Below, piece after piece: positions 17,984-26,467 of a DNA stretch of 64,000 bases. The stretch is from Enterococcus aquimarinus. GTDB lineage: Bacteria > Bacillota > Bacilli > Lactobacillales > Enterococcaceae. Each line of letters starts with the position of its first letter. The stretch's first letter is position 1. The position numbers were made by a program, and so were the translations under genes. Location of the stretch: the NCBI RefSeq assembly GCF_001885765.1, contig NZ_JXKD01000002.1:62001-126000 (forward strand), given 5' to 3'. Below the pieces are notes generated by a model. That model searched no databases. It saw only the letters and a program-made list of their open reading frames with translations, and had not been told where the DNA came from.

Positions 17984-19471
17984 TTATTCTCCTCTTTCTG
18001 CTAAGTTAATTCGTGGATCAACCATTGCCATCGTTAAGTCTCCTAATAGAACAGACGTCACGGCAACTGTTGTAAAGATAAAGACAACTGCAATCACGAT
18101 CGGATTGTTGTTGGCCATAATGGCATCCGGTAACATTTTACCCATCCCAGGTGCTGCAAAGACTGTCTCGGTAATTGTCGCACCAGTAATTGCACCAATG
18201 ATACTCATTGGAATTTGGTTCGCAATTGGAATTGCGGCATTTTTAAAGATATGTTTGCGCGCGATTTCGCGTGTATTCAGACCTTTTGCTTTCGCAAATT
18301 TCACGTAGTCGGCTGATTGTTGGTCAATCATATAACGACGAATCCAAATGATAATGTTCGAAACCGATAGTAACCCTAAGATTACGGTTGGTAAAACATA
18401 GGAACGAATATCACCTGCGCCAAAGGTTGGGAATGAATCGGGTAATCCAAACCAATTACTTCCAAGGAAACGGAAGAAATAAATAAACGCTAAACTCGGT
18501 ACAGAAATTAAAACGGTAACTAACCCAATTCCTAATTTATCTGGGAAGCGCCCTTTGTAGCGTGCCATTAACATCGCGAACGGAATGCCGATGCCATAAG
18601 CAAGTAAGACCGCAATGACACCCATTCTAAATGAAATACCAATCATTGAAGGATCTTGATAAATGTTATCGGTAATCGCATAGTTATCATTGAATAATTT
18701 TTTCTCTTGTGAGGATAATTTCTCTGTTGCTTGGTATTGTCTTGAATAAAGATTTGCTGCTGATTTCGCAGTAACCCCTGTTGGGAATGTTAACTCACGG
18801 CTATCTGTTTTCCCTTGTCCACCAGTGATGACTTTCATCACGTCTTGACCGGCAAACGTTGGATATGATACGCCTAAGTTTAAGTGCACGATATTTTGAT
18901 GGATATACGGGAACTGTTTATTGAAATACACTTGGTATTTAAATTGTGTCCCTGAACCAACTAAGGCCCATCCAATTGTCTCGTCTTTTTCGAAACGTAG
19001 TGACCGCTCTAGATCCGGATTTGACGGATCATTCACCTTCCATGGATGATCAATCTGTATCATATTGGCATAAAAACGGAACACACGCGTTGGTAATGGG
19101 ATATCTTTCGTCGTATAAAAGGCTTTACTGATTGGCAATTGATGTAATTCCCAACCGTTCGTGTCTGCCCACTCTTGCAAAATTGCCTTGTTCTCTGCAG
19201 TTGGCTCCCCAGTTAATCCTTCATGGTCTTGACTTACGGTATCAATTAATTCCTTTGAAGATAAATATTCAATATATCCCATTTTGCTAAAGGCAGTGTT
19301 CTCATAGTTCGCCAACTCATCTGGTTTCCCTTTAAGTTTCCCATAGTTAATATCGTCTTTAAAGACATTTCTACGAGGAACTAAGGTATAAATCACACCA
19401 TAAGTGATTGTCGTTACCAGAAAGATACTGAGGATTGATCTTAGTATTCTAAATGAAAGGTATCGCTTCAA
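17984..19471 (-). CDS. oppB: Oligopeptide ABC transporter permease OppB (with large extracytoplasmic insert)
   Basis: Second membrane subunit. At 495 residues it is well above the usual 300-340, because about 220 hydrophilic residues lie between the first transmembrane helix (residues 10-31) and the second (about 275). By topology this insert faces outside, where it could contact the lipoprotein OppA. The C-terminal half is a standard permease core with the coupling loop near YVKFAKAKGLNTREIARKH. TTG start at 19471 after AGGGA. Long OppB proteins of this kind occur in related lactic bacteria. Confidence 0.95.
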   Translation of the reverse strand: MKRYLSFRILRSILSIFLVTTITYGVIYTLVPRRNVFKDDINYGKLKGKPDELANYENTAFSKMGYIEYLSSKELIDTVSQDHEGLTGEPTAENKAILQEWADTNGWELHQLPISKAFYTTKDIPLPTRVFRFYANMIQIDHPWKVNDPSNPDLERSLRFEKDETIGWALVGSGTQFKYQVYFNKQFPYIHQNIVHLNLGVSYPTFAGQDVMKVITGGQGKTDSRELTFPTGVTAKSAANLYSRQYQATEKLSSQEKKLFNDNYAITDNIYQDPSMIGISFRMGVIAVLLAYGIGIPFAMLMARYKGRFPDKLGIGLVTVLISVPSLAFIYFFRFLGSNWFGLPDSFPTFGAGDIRSYVLPTVILGLLSVSNIIIWIRRYMIDQQSADYVKFAKAKGLNTREIARKHIFKNAAIPIANQIPMSIIGAITGATITETVFAAPGMGKMLPDAIMANNNPIVIAVVFIFTTVAVTSVLLGDLTMAMVDPRINLAERGE

Positions 19472-19499
19472 AATTTGTCCCTACTTTCTATATGTAAGT

Positions 19500-19526
19500 A
19501 AAAAAGGCTAAAGATTAGCCTTTTTT
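19500..19526 (-). terminator. Attenuator between oppA and oppB
   Basis: Stem AAAAAGGCTAA / TTAGCCTTTTT with a three-base loop, followed on the minus strand by a further T-rich run. A leaky terminator here would give more binding protein (OppA) than membrane and ATPase subunits. Confidence 0.75.
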
Positions 19527-19538
19527 ACTTTGAATCCA

Positions 19539-21512
19539 TTATTTTGCTGCTTCTCTGTCTGCAAGCCATTTTTCATGTGCTTCATCAAACTGATCAACAG
19601 TAACGATGTCATCTTGTAATTCAACGTATTTCAATTTATTTGCTGCAATTCCAGCCCAGCCATCTGGTGCTGTAAATGGTACAACTTTTGTCACACGTGG
19701 TAATCCTTCGTCAGAGTTGACTGGGATTTGAATAACATTATTCAATAACCATGCTTCTGCTTCTGCGTAAGCTGCATAACGCTCATCTGTATTTTCAAAG
19801 ATTGCGTTCGCTTTGTCTAATAACGCGTCATATTCTGTTAGACCAATTGCTTCTTTTGCTTCTTTTGATGGATCTTCCCCTTCAACAAGGGCTGAACCTT
19901 CAAGACCTAATGTTTTTAACATATCCCCAGTACGAGAATCATAAATATTCAAGTAGCTTGATGGATCAACGTAGTCAGGTCCCCAACCAGATGCATTCGA
20001 GATATCAAAGTCTCCAGCAGCTCCGGTTGTCGCTTGGTAAGTTGCTTGTAAGTATTGATCTTCACTCAACATTTGAATATCCACTACAACATTGTCTGTT
20101 CCTAAAGAAGACTCAATTGTGCTCTTTAATGATTTCACTTGGTTGACGGATACTTCTGCTTTTGCATTCACTGGAATATCTAAGTGAATTGGGAATGTTA
20201 CGCCATCAGCCTCTAAAGTTGTACGTGCTTTTTCGATGTATTGTTTTGCTTTTTCAGGATTGAAGTAACCATCTTGTCCTTCTGCCAATACAACATCGCC
20301 AAATGCTTCTGTGTCAAGTGCTTGTAAGTTTGTTTGAACGCTATCACCAAAAGGCTTGCCTTCAATCGTTACAAATTGTGTTGGTACTAATGTATTACGT
20401 AAGCTGTTGTCTGCGCCTTCTTCACCAACGTTTTGTGCACGGTATGAACGCGTATCAAAACCAAATAAGATTGCTAGACGGAAGTCACGGTTACGAATTG
20501 CTGCTTGCGTATCCGCTTTTTCAGCATCTGTTGCTTTAGAAGTCGCACCATATGTACCACGGTTAAAGTTGAATGTTACGTTAAATGTTGATCCGCCAGG
20601 GAGTGACCATGTCACGCCATCTGGGTGAGCTGCTAACACATCTTTGTAACCTGGTGAGTTTGGATAAACACGTGCTGCACTTAACGTTCCTTCTTCAAAG
20701 GCTTTAAATAGGCCATCTGGATCTGAACCGTCGTTATATGTCCATTTTACCGTATCGTAATTCACATTTTCTGCATCCCAGTAGTCTTCATTTTTCTCGT
20801 ATTCAATCACAGATTTCGCTGTATTGTTTTTCAAGATGTAAGCACCGTTATAAAGAATTGAATCTGGTGATGGTTGCCCAAAAGCATCGCCTTTTGATTC
20901 TAAGAACTCCGCATTGATTGGGTATAAAATCCCGTAAGTTGTTTTTGAATTCCAGAATGATTCTGGTTGGTTTAACGTATATTCGAGTGTGTAATCATCG
21001 ATTGCCTTCACGCCAACTGTTTCGAAGTCACTTGTTTTTCCTTCAATATAGTCACTTAAGCCGACGATACTATTTGCTACGATGTATAATGTTTCAGATT
21101 TCTTTTCTACGGCATGTTTGATTCCAGTAACCCAGTCATGTGCCGTTACTTCTGCGCCATATTCGTTACCTTCACTATCAAGCCATTGAACACCTTCACG
21201 GATTTTGTACGTATACGTTAAGCCATCTTCGCTTACTTCCCACGATTCTGCTAACGCTGGTACTAAATTACCTAATGAATCATTTTCTAATAATCCGTCA
21301 ACAAAGTTCGTGAAGTGATCACTATTTGTTTTACGTTGTGACACCGTGTAGTCTAATGTTTCTAAATCTGTTGCAAAGACCGAATTAAATGCAACGGGTG
21401 CAGTACTTCCTTCTCCTTTGCCCGCAGAATCACCACTACCGTTGCCGCCACTACAAGCCGCAAGTACAAATGTACTAACCAATACAGTTGCTAAAACCTT
21501 TCTTACTTTCAT
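19539..21512 (-). CDS. oppA: Oligopeptide-binding lipoprotein OppA
   Basis: Substrate-binding protein anchored outside the membrane; it captures peptides for OppBCDF. The N-terminal signal MKVRKVLATVLVSTFVLAAC ends in the lipobox LAAC, cysteine 20, followed by a Gly/Ser-rich linker. The 657-residue length and the segments ETLDYTVSQRKTNSDHF and YTYKIREGVQWLDSEG are typical of SBP family 5. The start at 21512 follows GGAGG; 11 codons upstream of it are not part of the protein because they lack a signal. First gene of the operon. Some enterococcal OppA-like proteins bind peptide pheromones; that cannot be judged here. Confidence 0.96.
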   Translation of the reverse strand: MKVRKVLATVLVSTFVLAACSGGNGSGDSAGKGEGSTAPVAFNSVFATDLETLDYTVSQRKTNSDHFTNFVDGLLENDSLGNLVPALAESWEVSEDGLTYTYKIREGVQWLDSEGNEYGAEVTAHDWVTGIKHAVEKKSETLYIVANSIVGLSDYIEGKTSDFETVGVKAIDDYTLEYTLNQPESFWNSKTTYGILYPINAEFLESKGDAFGQPSPDSILYNGAYILKNNTAKSVIEYEKNEDYWDAENVNYDTVKWTYNDGSDPDGLFKAFEEGTLSAARVYPNSPGYKDVLAAHPDGVTWSLPGGSTFNVTFNFNRGTYGATSKATDAEKADTQAAIRNRDFRLAILFGFDTRSYRAQNVGEEGADNSLRNTLVPTQFVTIEGKPFGDSVQTNLQALDTEAFGDVVLAEGQDGYFNPEKAKQYIEKARTTLEADGVTFPIHLDIPVNAKAEVSVNQVKSLKSTIESSLGTDNVVVDIQMLSEDQYLQATYQATTGAAGDFDISNASGWGPDYVDPSSYLNIYDSRTGDMLKTLGLEGSALVEGEDPSKEAKEAIGLTEYDALLDKANAIFENTDERYAAYAEAEAWLLNNVIQIPVNSDEGLPRVTKVVPFTAPDGWAGIAANKLKYVELQDDIVTVDQFDEAHEKWLADREAAK

Positions 21513-21627
21513 GTATACTCCTCCATTTTCCTTTTTCTTTTGCACTCCCGTTTTTCATTCCTCTTCCATCTTTAAAAAATTCTTTCAAAAATTTGAATTG
21601 TCTGAAAAATTAGATAAGCATGAGAAA

Positions 21628-21656
21628 ATAATACACGATTTTATTTTATTCGTCAA
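21628..21656 (-). promoter_or_regulatory. opp operon promoter
   Basis: On the minus strand: -35 TTGACG (21651-21656), 17-base spacer, -10 TATTAT (21628-21633). The leader before oppA is about 110 bases. No exact copy of the downstream candidate guide is visible around this promoter. Confidence 0.75.
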
Positions 21657-21712
21657 TCTCTTTTTTTAATAATTAATTAGAAAAAACGTGCGACCGAAAT
21701 GAAATTTCGTTT

Positions 21713-21737
21713 AAAAAGCTGATATAATAGCTTTTTT
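21713..21737 (-). terminator. Terminator after the metallophosphoesterase gene
   Basis: Stem AAAAAGCT / AGCTTTTT with an eight-base loop; the minus-strand 3' arm ends in a T-run. It separates the gene upstream from the opp promoter. Confidence 0.6.
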
Positions 21738-21861
21738 GATGAAAATTATTTTAGGTTTTTCAGACCTATTTTCTTTTCGTTTCTTCTTTTTTTTAAGTGT
21801 TTCTATCCTTTTTTCAAGCAGATTCTTTGAATTCGTTAAGAACGTTTCAACGTCTTCCATT

Positions 21862-22755
21862 TTAATACGGGATGAACGTGAGACTTCTTTGGAATTCATC
21901 TAATAAGAACCGTTCTTTTTGTTGCATAAATGCCGTTTGATTTTTTCTTAAAATCGTGCGTAATTTCGTCGGTCGATATTTTTCGACTAAATGATGCTCA
22001 AAGACAAAGTCCCTCGTCAATTGCCACTCATAGTAATAGCCAAGTGGCCTGCAATGATACCACGTCTTTTCAATTTGTTGGGATGCGAAACGACGATGCG
22101 TATGGCCAAACACAACATCTGTTACTTGTGGGAACTGATCGATGACGTTCCCAAAGCTTTGCGAGCCTAAAAAGGCATTTAATTGGTTCCACCGTTGATG
22201 CTCCCCTTCATGGTGGATAATAAATTCTTTTTTTGGAACAAAATGTGTCGCAAGTATAATTCGCTTGTCACGCGGGAGTTGTTTTAGCGTTTGTGCTAGG
22301 CGTTGATTAATGGCCTCGCTGATTTGAGGATCACTCGCAGACCGTATAATCTGACGGTCGTACCAAAAAAGATCTTTCAAGCGACGAATTTCACGCTCAT
22401 TCTGTAAATCAGAATACCCATAGTCATACCAACCGTTAACCCCAAGTAAAAGCGTTTCTTGTGAAAGGGCAATGGTTCGAAAATTTAAAAAAGATTCCGC
22501 TGAAAAATCTTCAATTTCAGCTTCACCGGTTAAATCAATCATTTCATGATTTCCCCAATGAAAGGTAGTTGCTATTTTCTCTTGAAAAAAAGCGACGGTC
22601 TGTAACGTCTTTTGATGCGTGTTCGCAGTATCACCCGCTAGATGAAGATGCGTGACGCCTTGTTCGAATAAAAAATCACGTAGACGTTGGAGAGAGGCAC
22701 CCTCTAATCCATTGATGTCGACGTGAAGATCACTTATAATCGCTAATATTCCCAC
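21862..22755 (-). CDS. Calcineurin-like metallophosphoesterase
   Basis: Cytosolic two-metal phosphoesterase of 297 residues with all signature motifs: SDLHVD (residues 8-13), GDTA near 41, GNHE near 68, ATHFVP near 169 and GHTHRRF near 218. It belongs to the single-domain group found widely in Lactobacillales whose substrate is not established. GTG start at 22755, eight bases after AAGGAGG. It shares an operon with the small protein at 22772 (16-base gap). There is no signal peptide. Confidence 0.88.
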   Translation of the reverse strand: MGILAIISDLHVDINGLEGASLQRLRDFLFEQGVTHLHLAGDTANTHQKTLQTVAFFQEKIATTFHWGNHEMIDLTGEAEIEDFSAESFLNFRTIALSQETLLLGVNGWYDYGYSDLQNEREIRRLKDLFWYDRQIIRSASDPQISEAINQRLAQTLKQLPRDKRIILATHFVPKKEFIIHHEGEHQRWNQLNAFLGSQSFGNVIDQFPQVTDVVFGHTHRRFASQQIEKTWYHCRPLGYYYEWQLTRDFVFEHHLVEKYRPTKLRTILRKNQTAFMQQKERFLLDEFQRSLTFIPY

Positions 22756-22771
22756 GCAAATCCTCCTTCGT

Positions 22772-23134
22772 TTAGCTTAGAATTTGTTTGATCGGTAGAT
22801 TTGCGACCAATACACCCGCTTTGGAGCGTAATTGCAATCGTTGATAATTCGGTTCAAGCACGAGTTCTACTGATTGATCTAGCAGCATGGTGGATTGTTC
22901 CTTCATATAAATTGGACCGATTTCTGTTTCAATGATTTTATTGTAATCAGACAATGCTTCCTCTGGATAGGTTTGAGGAACAAACAGCAGGCGAAAGGCT
23001 GGGTATAATTGACAAGAGACCGAGTCGTCGGCAAAAGGACCGATGGCATCTTCAAAATCAAGTAACATTCGGGCATTACTTGGGCGTTTCTCTTGAATCA
23101 CTGCTTGTGCTTGTTTGGATATCCGTAATTCCAT
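22772..23134 (-). CDS. HesB/IscA-fold protein lacking the cluster cysteines
   Basis: Protein of 120 residues resembling the FeS-biosynthesis (HesB/IscA/YqkB-like) fold. It has an N-terminal beta-strand/helix MELRISKQAQAVIQEK and later strands KEQSTMLLDQSVELVLEP and YQRLQLRSKAGVLVANLPI. The three conserved cysteines of true Fe-S scaffolds are absent; a single Cys occurs at SVSCQL. It is therefore unlikely to carry a cluster in the classical way. The ATG at 23134 has GGAG nine bases upstream; an earlier ATG abuts the GGAG. Family assignment is moderate, role unknown. Confidence 0.65.
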   Translation of the reverse strand: MELRISKQAQAVIQEKRPSNARMLLDFEDAIGPFADDSVSCQLYPAFRLLFVPQTYPEEALSDYNKIIETEIGPIYMKEQSTMLLDQSVELVLEPNYQRLQLRSKAGVLVANLPIKQILS

Positions 23135-23238
23135 CTTGTTCATCTCCTTCTGTTCTTCTTTTATTAGTGTACACTTTTAGGCAATATTCTTCACTTAAAG
23201 CAACTTTTTTACAGGCATTACTGTCTTTGATTTGTGGA

Positions 23239-23964
23239 CTAGTTGTTTTTCTCTGCGACAGTCCGTTTGGTAAAATCAATTCCCTTACCTTTTACATAGC
23301 CTTTTTGATAAGCGGCAGACACTTCAACAGCGGGCGCTTTAAGCGAGCTCTTCCCCCATCCTTGCGTGTAGTCGTGATACGCCAGTTCTACGGCTTCTGG
23401 CACTAAGACAAGGAGTTCATAAACTTGACGAAGCGCGGAGACTTGTTCGGCAAAGCGTTCCTCTAACCCTAACAAAAAACCATTCATATAACTAGATTTG
23501 ACGTTTTCCGTCACGTAACGCGTGCGTTTTAGTTGAGGATTGTCTTTATACAGTTGATCCACAAACACCTTAGCGTGAAAGACCAATACTTCATACGCTA
23601 ACAGATACATTTCTTTCGCCAAGGCTAAATCACGGCCGAAACCATAAAAGACAATGCGTTTCTTCTGTTGTTGCTGACTAGCGACTGTTTTCAAAAAATA
23701 CTTTACGCGAAAGTTTTGGGAAATAATTTGCGCTAAGCGTCGTTCCCACCAGTACAAGCGTTTCGCCACTGTGACGCTCTCTTCGTTAATCTGATCGGCC
23801 TCACTGATAAAATTGTCATCCTCGACTTCTGTGGCGTCGATGCCGTATTGAAGCATGATTTTTTGGGCTAAAATAAACGCCGACTGACTTTCTTCATCAT
23901 TATGCTGATCGCGCGCAATGGCGAGCAAGCCTTTTACTTTACGGATGATTTTTTGCTGTTCCAT
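23239..23964 (-). CDS. DUF2786-domain protein of unknown function
   Basis: Soluble protein of 241 residues. The first 45 residues (KVKGLLAIARD ... SAFILAQKIMLQYGIDATEVE) match the DUF2786 helical motif, in which a KIkkLLalA segment is followed by a second helix ending QYGI. The remainder is helical and basic with no recognised catalytic motif. The start at 23964 has GGAG eight bases upstream. In other bacteria DUF2786 proteins are sometimes phage- or plasmid-linked; here the context is chromosomal housekeeping. Function unknown. Confidence 0.6.
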   Translation of the reverse strand: MEQQKIIRKVKGLLAIARDQHNDEESQSAFILAQKIMLQYGIDATEVEDDNFISEADQINEESVTVAKRLYWWERRLAQIISQNFRVKYFLKTVASQQQQKKRIVFYGFGRDLALAKEMYLLAYEVLVFHAKVFVDQLYKDNPQLKRTRYVTENVKSSYMNGFLLGLEERFAEQVSALRQVYELLVLVPEAVELAYHDYTQGWGKSSLKAPAVEVSAAYQKGYVKGKGIDFTKRTVAEKNN

Positions 23965-24088
23965 CAACACGTCTCCGTTCTTTTAGAGTTTTAACCATCG
24001 CTGACTATGAAGTCCTTCGCTAACGGCGAATGCTCATCTCTTAGATTCGCCGATTAATGACGTCGTTTACTGCGGTTTTTTTCATTTA

Positions 24089-24097
24089 TGGTATAAT
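24089..24097 (+). promoter_or_regulatory. Extended -10 promoter of the YueI-like gene
   Basis: TGGTATAAT (extended -10, 24089-24097) about 31 bases before the start; the -35 is weak. Confidence 0.55.
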
Positions 24098-24127
24098 CAT
24101 TGTAACAAACTTTATAGGAGATTTCAT

Positions 24128-24574
24128 ATGGCAGATAACTTACAACAACGCATCGACCAAGCCGCTTCTGGCACCCCCTTATTAAAACCAGACGAACAGC
24201 GCATTTATTTAGGTACTTTCCGCGAACGTTGCTATGTCAGTATGACAATTGCGCAAATGAAGAAAACGTCCAATCAAACCGCCTTAAAGAAAGCCTTAAA
24301 AACCTATCCTGAAGCTTCTATTTTAATGAACGGTTGTCTTTCGACCGTCGTACAATCAACGTATATGCAAATTGCCACCAAAGAAAACATTCCATTTAAA
24401 ATTGTGACAACCACGAACGACTGCGATGATCAATCAATCGGGTTGCTCGTCATTTCTGACAAGGCGGTCCATCAAGAGATCCTTGATATTGAAGTCCTTT
24501 TCCCGAGTGAAAAACCTGTCCCCTCGATTCAAAAAAAGAAAGAAAAAGAACCATTTTGGCGGAAAATCTTTTAA
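24128..24574 (+). CDS. YueI-family (DUF1694) protein
   Basis: Small cytoplasmic protein of 148 residues in the YueI/DUF1694 family, conserved in Firmicutes without an assigned activity. Visible family features are the start DNLQQRIDQAASGTPLLKPDEQRIYLGTF-like region (residues 4-32), a YPEASILMNG segment near 64 and the TTNDCDDQSIGLLVISDKAV stretch near 100-119. The lysine-rich tail KKKEKEPFWRKIF is also usual. An AGGAG lies before the ATG. It is followed after 35 bases by another conserved protein, probably on the same mRNA. Confidence 0.8.
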   Translation: MADNLQQRIDQAASGTPLLKPDEQRIYLGTFRERCYVSMTIAQMKKTSNQTALKKALKTYPEASILMNGCLSTVVQSTYMQIATKENIPFKIVTTTNDCDDQSIGLLVISDKAVHQEILDIEVLFPSEKPVPSIQKKKEKEPFWRKIF

Positions 24575-24609
24575 TTTTTAGCACCAAAAAATAGAAGGGA
24601 GTTTTGTAT

Positions 24610-25011
24610 ATGCCAACCTATCGCGATTTAAAAGAAGAACTCGTCTACGCCCTCGACCAACACATTGACTTATTGAAAGACACTGCCACAATCGACCAAG
24701 GTTCCTTAGACGGGGTCATGTTTATGATGCGTAGTTTCGGGTTCATCTTCGACCGCGCGCCGCAAGTTTTATTAACCGACGATCCGGAAGAAATGAATTT
24801 CTTAATGTTTCAGTACTATAGTTTGTTAAGCGAGTTGAAATATAACTTACTACTGAATTATTCCTATGCAAAAATTCATCAAAAAACCTTGCTTGAAATC
24901 GTGCAAGAGTTCCCAACAACTTATGAAGACGATCTAAAACAGTGGTGGGAGAATCTCACTGGCTTACATGTCGATGAAACGAAGCAAACGATTTCTGTCA
25001 AAGATCTATAA
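24610..25011 (+). CDS. Conserved protein of unknown function
   Basis: Acidic, helical, soluble protein of 133 residues that I do not recognise. It has no signal peptide, transmembrane segment or nucleotide-binding motif. The N-terminus PTYRDLKEELVYALDQHIDLL and the central YYSLLSELKYNLLLNYSYAKIHQ suggest a compact helical bundle. The ATG at 24610 is used because AGGGAG lies eight bases upstream; a TTG two codons earlier is too close. Likely cotranscribed with the YueI-like gene and followed by a strong terminator. Confidence 0.7.
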   Translation: MPTYRDLKEELVYALDQHIDLLKDTATIDQGSLDGVMFMMRSFGFIFDRAPQVLLTDDPEEMNFLMFQYYSLLSELKYNLLLNYSYAKIHQKTLLEIVQEFPTTYEDDLKQWWENLTGLHVDETKQTISVKDL

Positions 25012-25114
25012 CATCGCTTCATGCGTTGAGATCGTGGATTCAGGCTCTTCGACAAGTAGAGTTGAAGAATGATAGGAATAGCACTCATCAACAATAACCA
25101 TTATATCGCCAAAT

Positions 25115-25158
25115 AAAAAAGGGAGAAGTTGAATGGCACTCAACTCCTCCCTTTTTTT
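25115..25158 (+). terminator. Terminator of the YueI-like operon
   Basis: Long stem (25115-25132 with 25140-25157, one mismatch) ending in seven T. A further dyad CTTGCGTTG / CAACGCAAG lies at 25161-25197. Confidence 0.88.
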
Positions 25159-25266
25159 GCCTTGCGTTGGGTCTAAATTGATCGAACACAACGCAAGCAG
25201 TATCTTTGCCCGTACCTTCCTGTTAAAACGCCTGCTTGATTGAACTTACTCAAAAAGCCATTGTTT

Positions 25267-25437
25267 TTAATACGAGTCATTTTTTTCAAAAGAAACCAAA
25301 ATCATTAAAATTAGTAGACAGACAATGGCACCGACTAATGAAATAAACTGGTACCCTTCATTAATGGGGCCTAACACCGAGAGGCCAATAAATATCGCCG
25401 TGATCGGATACAACAACCGACGGACTAGACGTACCAC
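25267..25437 (-). CDS. Small membrane protein (56 residues)
   Basis: A GTG start at 25437, nine bases after AGGGAGG, opens a 56-residue frame ending in TAA at 25267. The product has two hydrophobic segments, LLYPITAIFIGLSVLGPI (residues 8-25) and FISLVGAIVCLLILMILVSF (residues 31-50), with charged ends. It overlaps the end of the secreted-peptide gene by 13 bases, as in translationally coupled pairs. It could be an immunity-type or accessory membrane protein for the preceding peptide, but no homologue is recognised. Confidence 0.5.
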   Translation of the reverse strand: MVRLVRRLLYPITAIFIGLSVLGPINEGYQFISLVGAIVCLLILMILVSFEKNDSY

Positions 25438-25646
25438 CCAACATACCCTCCCTTAATTTTGTCCACCTTCACTAAGGTTTTCCCGTTATACGTTTGTGGT
25501 GGATAGGAAATAAAGTTATAAGCAACATAAGAAGCGCGTTGACTCTCGACATCCACAACTAAAAGCGTGTCTGCTTGGACAGTTGGCGTGTAACCCGCAG
25601 TCATTGAAAGTAATAAAAATAACATCAGTGTTATCCGTTTTCTCAT
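25425..25646 (-). CDS. Small secreted protein downstream of the two-component genes
   Basis: A 73-residue product with a clear Sec signal peptide: MRKRITLMLFLLLSMTAGYT, cleavage expected after VQA at about residue 25. The mature part is about 48 residues, rich in Tyr and Lys, and ends GGYVGWYV. The ATG at 25646 has GGAG ten bases upstream. It lies 80 bases after the LytTR regulator in the same direction and overlaps a small membrane-protein gene. It may be a target or output of that signalling system, such as a bacteriocin-like or surface peptide. I do not recognise a family. Confidence 0.65.
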   Translation of the reverse strand: MRKRITLMLFLLLSMTAGYTPTVQADTLLVVDVESQRASYVAYNFISYPPQTYNGKTLVKVDKIKGGYVGWYV

Positions 25647-25726
25647 CTTCTCTTCACTCCTTGGTTTCTTTTGTTTCATTGTACTCGAAAATAACATCAA
25701 AAAACCATTTATTGCCTAAACGTCGC

Positions 25727-26467
25727 TTATTCGATCCTGAACGTACGCTCAAGATACTTAATTTGACGATTCGACACGACACAAGTCTCTCCGTTCGTAA
25801 AAGTAATCAAACGCTGCTTACGATCGACGTGAACCATTTGAGGTAGATTCGCAACGATCGATTTATGTACACGTAGAAATGTTTCCGAAAGTTCCTCGAT
25901 CAGCGTTAGCTTGCCGTAAAATTCTAACGAGCCATTTGCAAGGTGTAAAATGAGTTTGTGGGAGTTGGGCGACGTTTCAAAAAACATGATTTCGGATAGT
26001 TCAAATAAACGGACTTGATTGCCCACGTCAATGCGGATCCGCTGTTCAGAATGCTTACGTTCTGAATGATAGTGCCGATACGCTTGATCTAGCGCTTCTT
26101 TCGTCCGCTTTTCGATTGCTTCTGGATAATCTTTCAAGATATAATCCATTGCTTCGACTTTGTATTGAAAGGTTATCGGTAGCATTTCATGATGCGTGGT
26201 AATAAAAATGATTTTCCCATCGATACAAAGATTGCGAATGTGGGAACCCAGTTGGATACCGTTAATCGTAGAGCGCAAATCCACATCCAAGAAAAAAACA
26301 CCAGCCGTTTGAGGATGTTCATTTAAATAGGTCAGAATTTCAAAAGGATCTGCCGTGCTCAGCTGTAATTGCATATCTAATTCTTCGATTAAAATATAAC
26401 GCTGAATGATCCGTTCGAGCTTTTTGCGTTGTATCGTGTCATCTTCACAAATAAAAATCCTAAGCAC
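25727..26467 (-). CDS. LytTR-family response regulator (AgrA/ComE type)
   Basis: DNA-binding response regulator of 246 residues. The receiver domain (1-130) has the acidic pocket CEDD, phospho-acceptor D61 in FFLDVDL and a Lys in ILKDYPE; a LytTR DNA-binding domain (about 145-244) contains FFETSPNSHKLILHL and RVHKSIVAN. It overlaps the histidine kinase gene by eight bases. LytTR regulators of this type usually read a direct-repeat promoter and control quorum-sensing or bacteriocin genes. Confidence 0.92.
   Translation of the reverse strand: MLRIFICEDDTIQRKKLERIIQRYILIEELDMQLQLSTADPFEILTYLNEHPQTAGVFFLDVDLRSTINGIQLGSHIRNLCIDGKIIFITTHHEMLPITFQYKVEAMDYILKDYPEAIEKRTKEALDQAYRHYHSERKHSEQRIRIDVGNQVRLFELSEIMFFETSPNSHKLILHLANGSLEFYGKLTLIEELSETFLRVHKSIVANLPQMVHVDRKQRLITFTNGETCVVSNRQIKYLERTFRIE

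Noticed and set aside
21550..21558. GTTTTTCAT in the oppA leader is shared with the segment just behind the candidate guide (13971-13979).
   Set aside because: The nine-base match is A/T-rich, does not start at the predicted guide 5' end and lacks a matching flank, so chance is the simpler explanation.
21711..21899. A 62-codon minus-strand frame overlapping the 3' end of the metallophosphoesterase gene.
   Set aside because: No ribosome-binding site, very Lys-rich low-complexity product, and the terminator of the upstream gene falls inside or next to it.
25161..25197. Dyad CTTGCGTTG / CAACGCAAG after the YueI-operon terminator.
   Set aside because: No T-run and no gene directly dependent on it; noted only as a minor inverted repeat.
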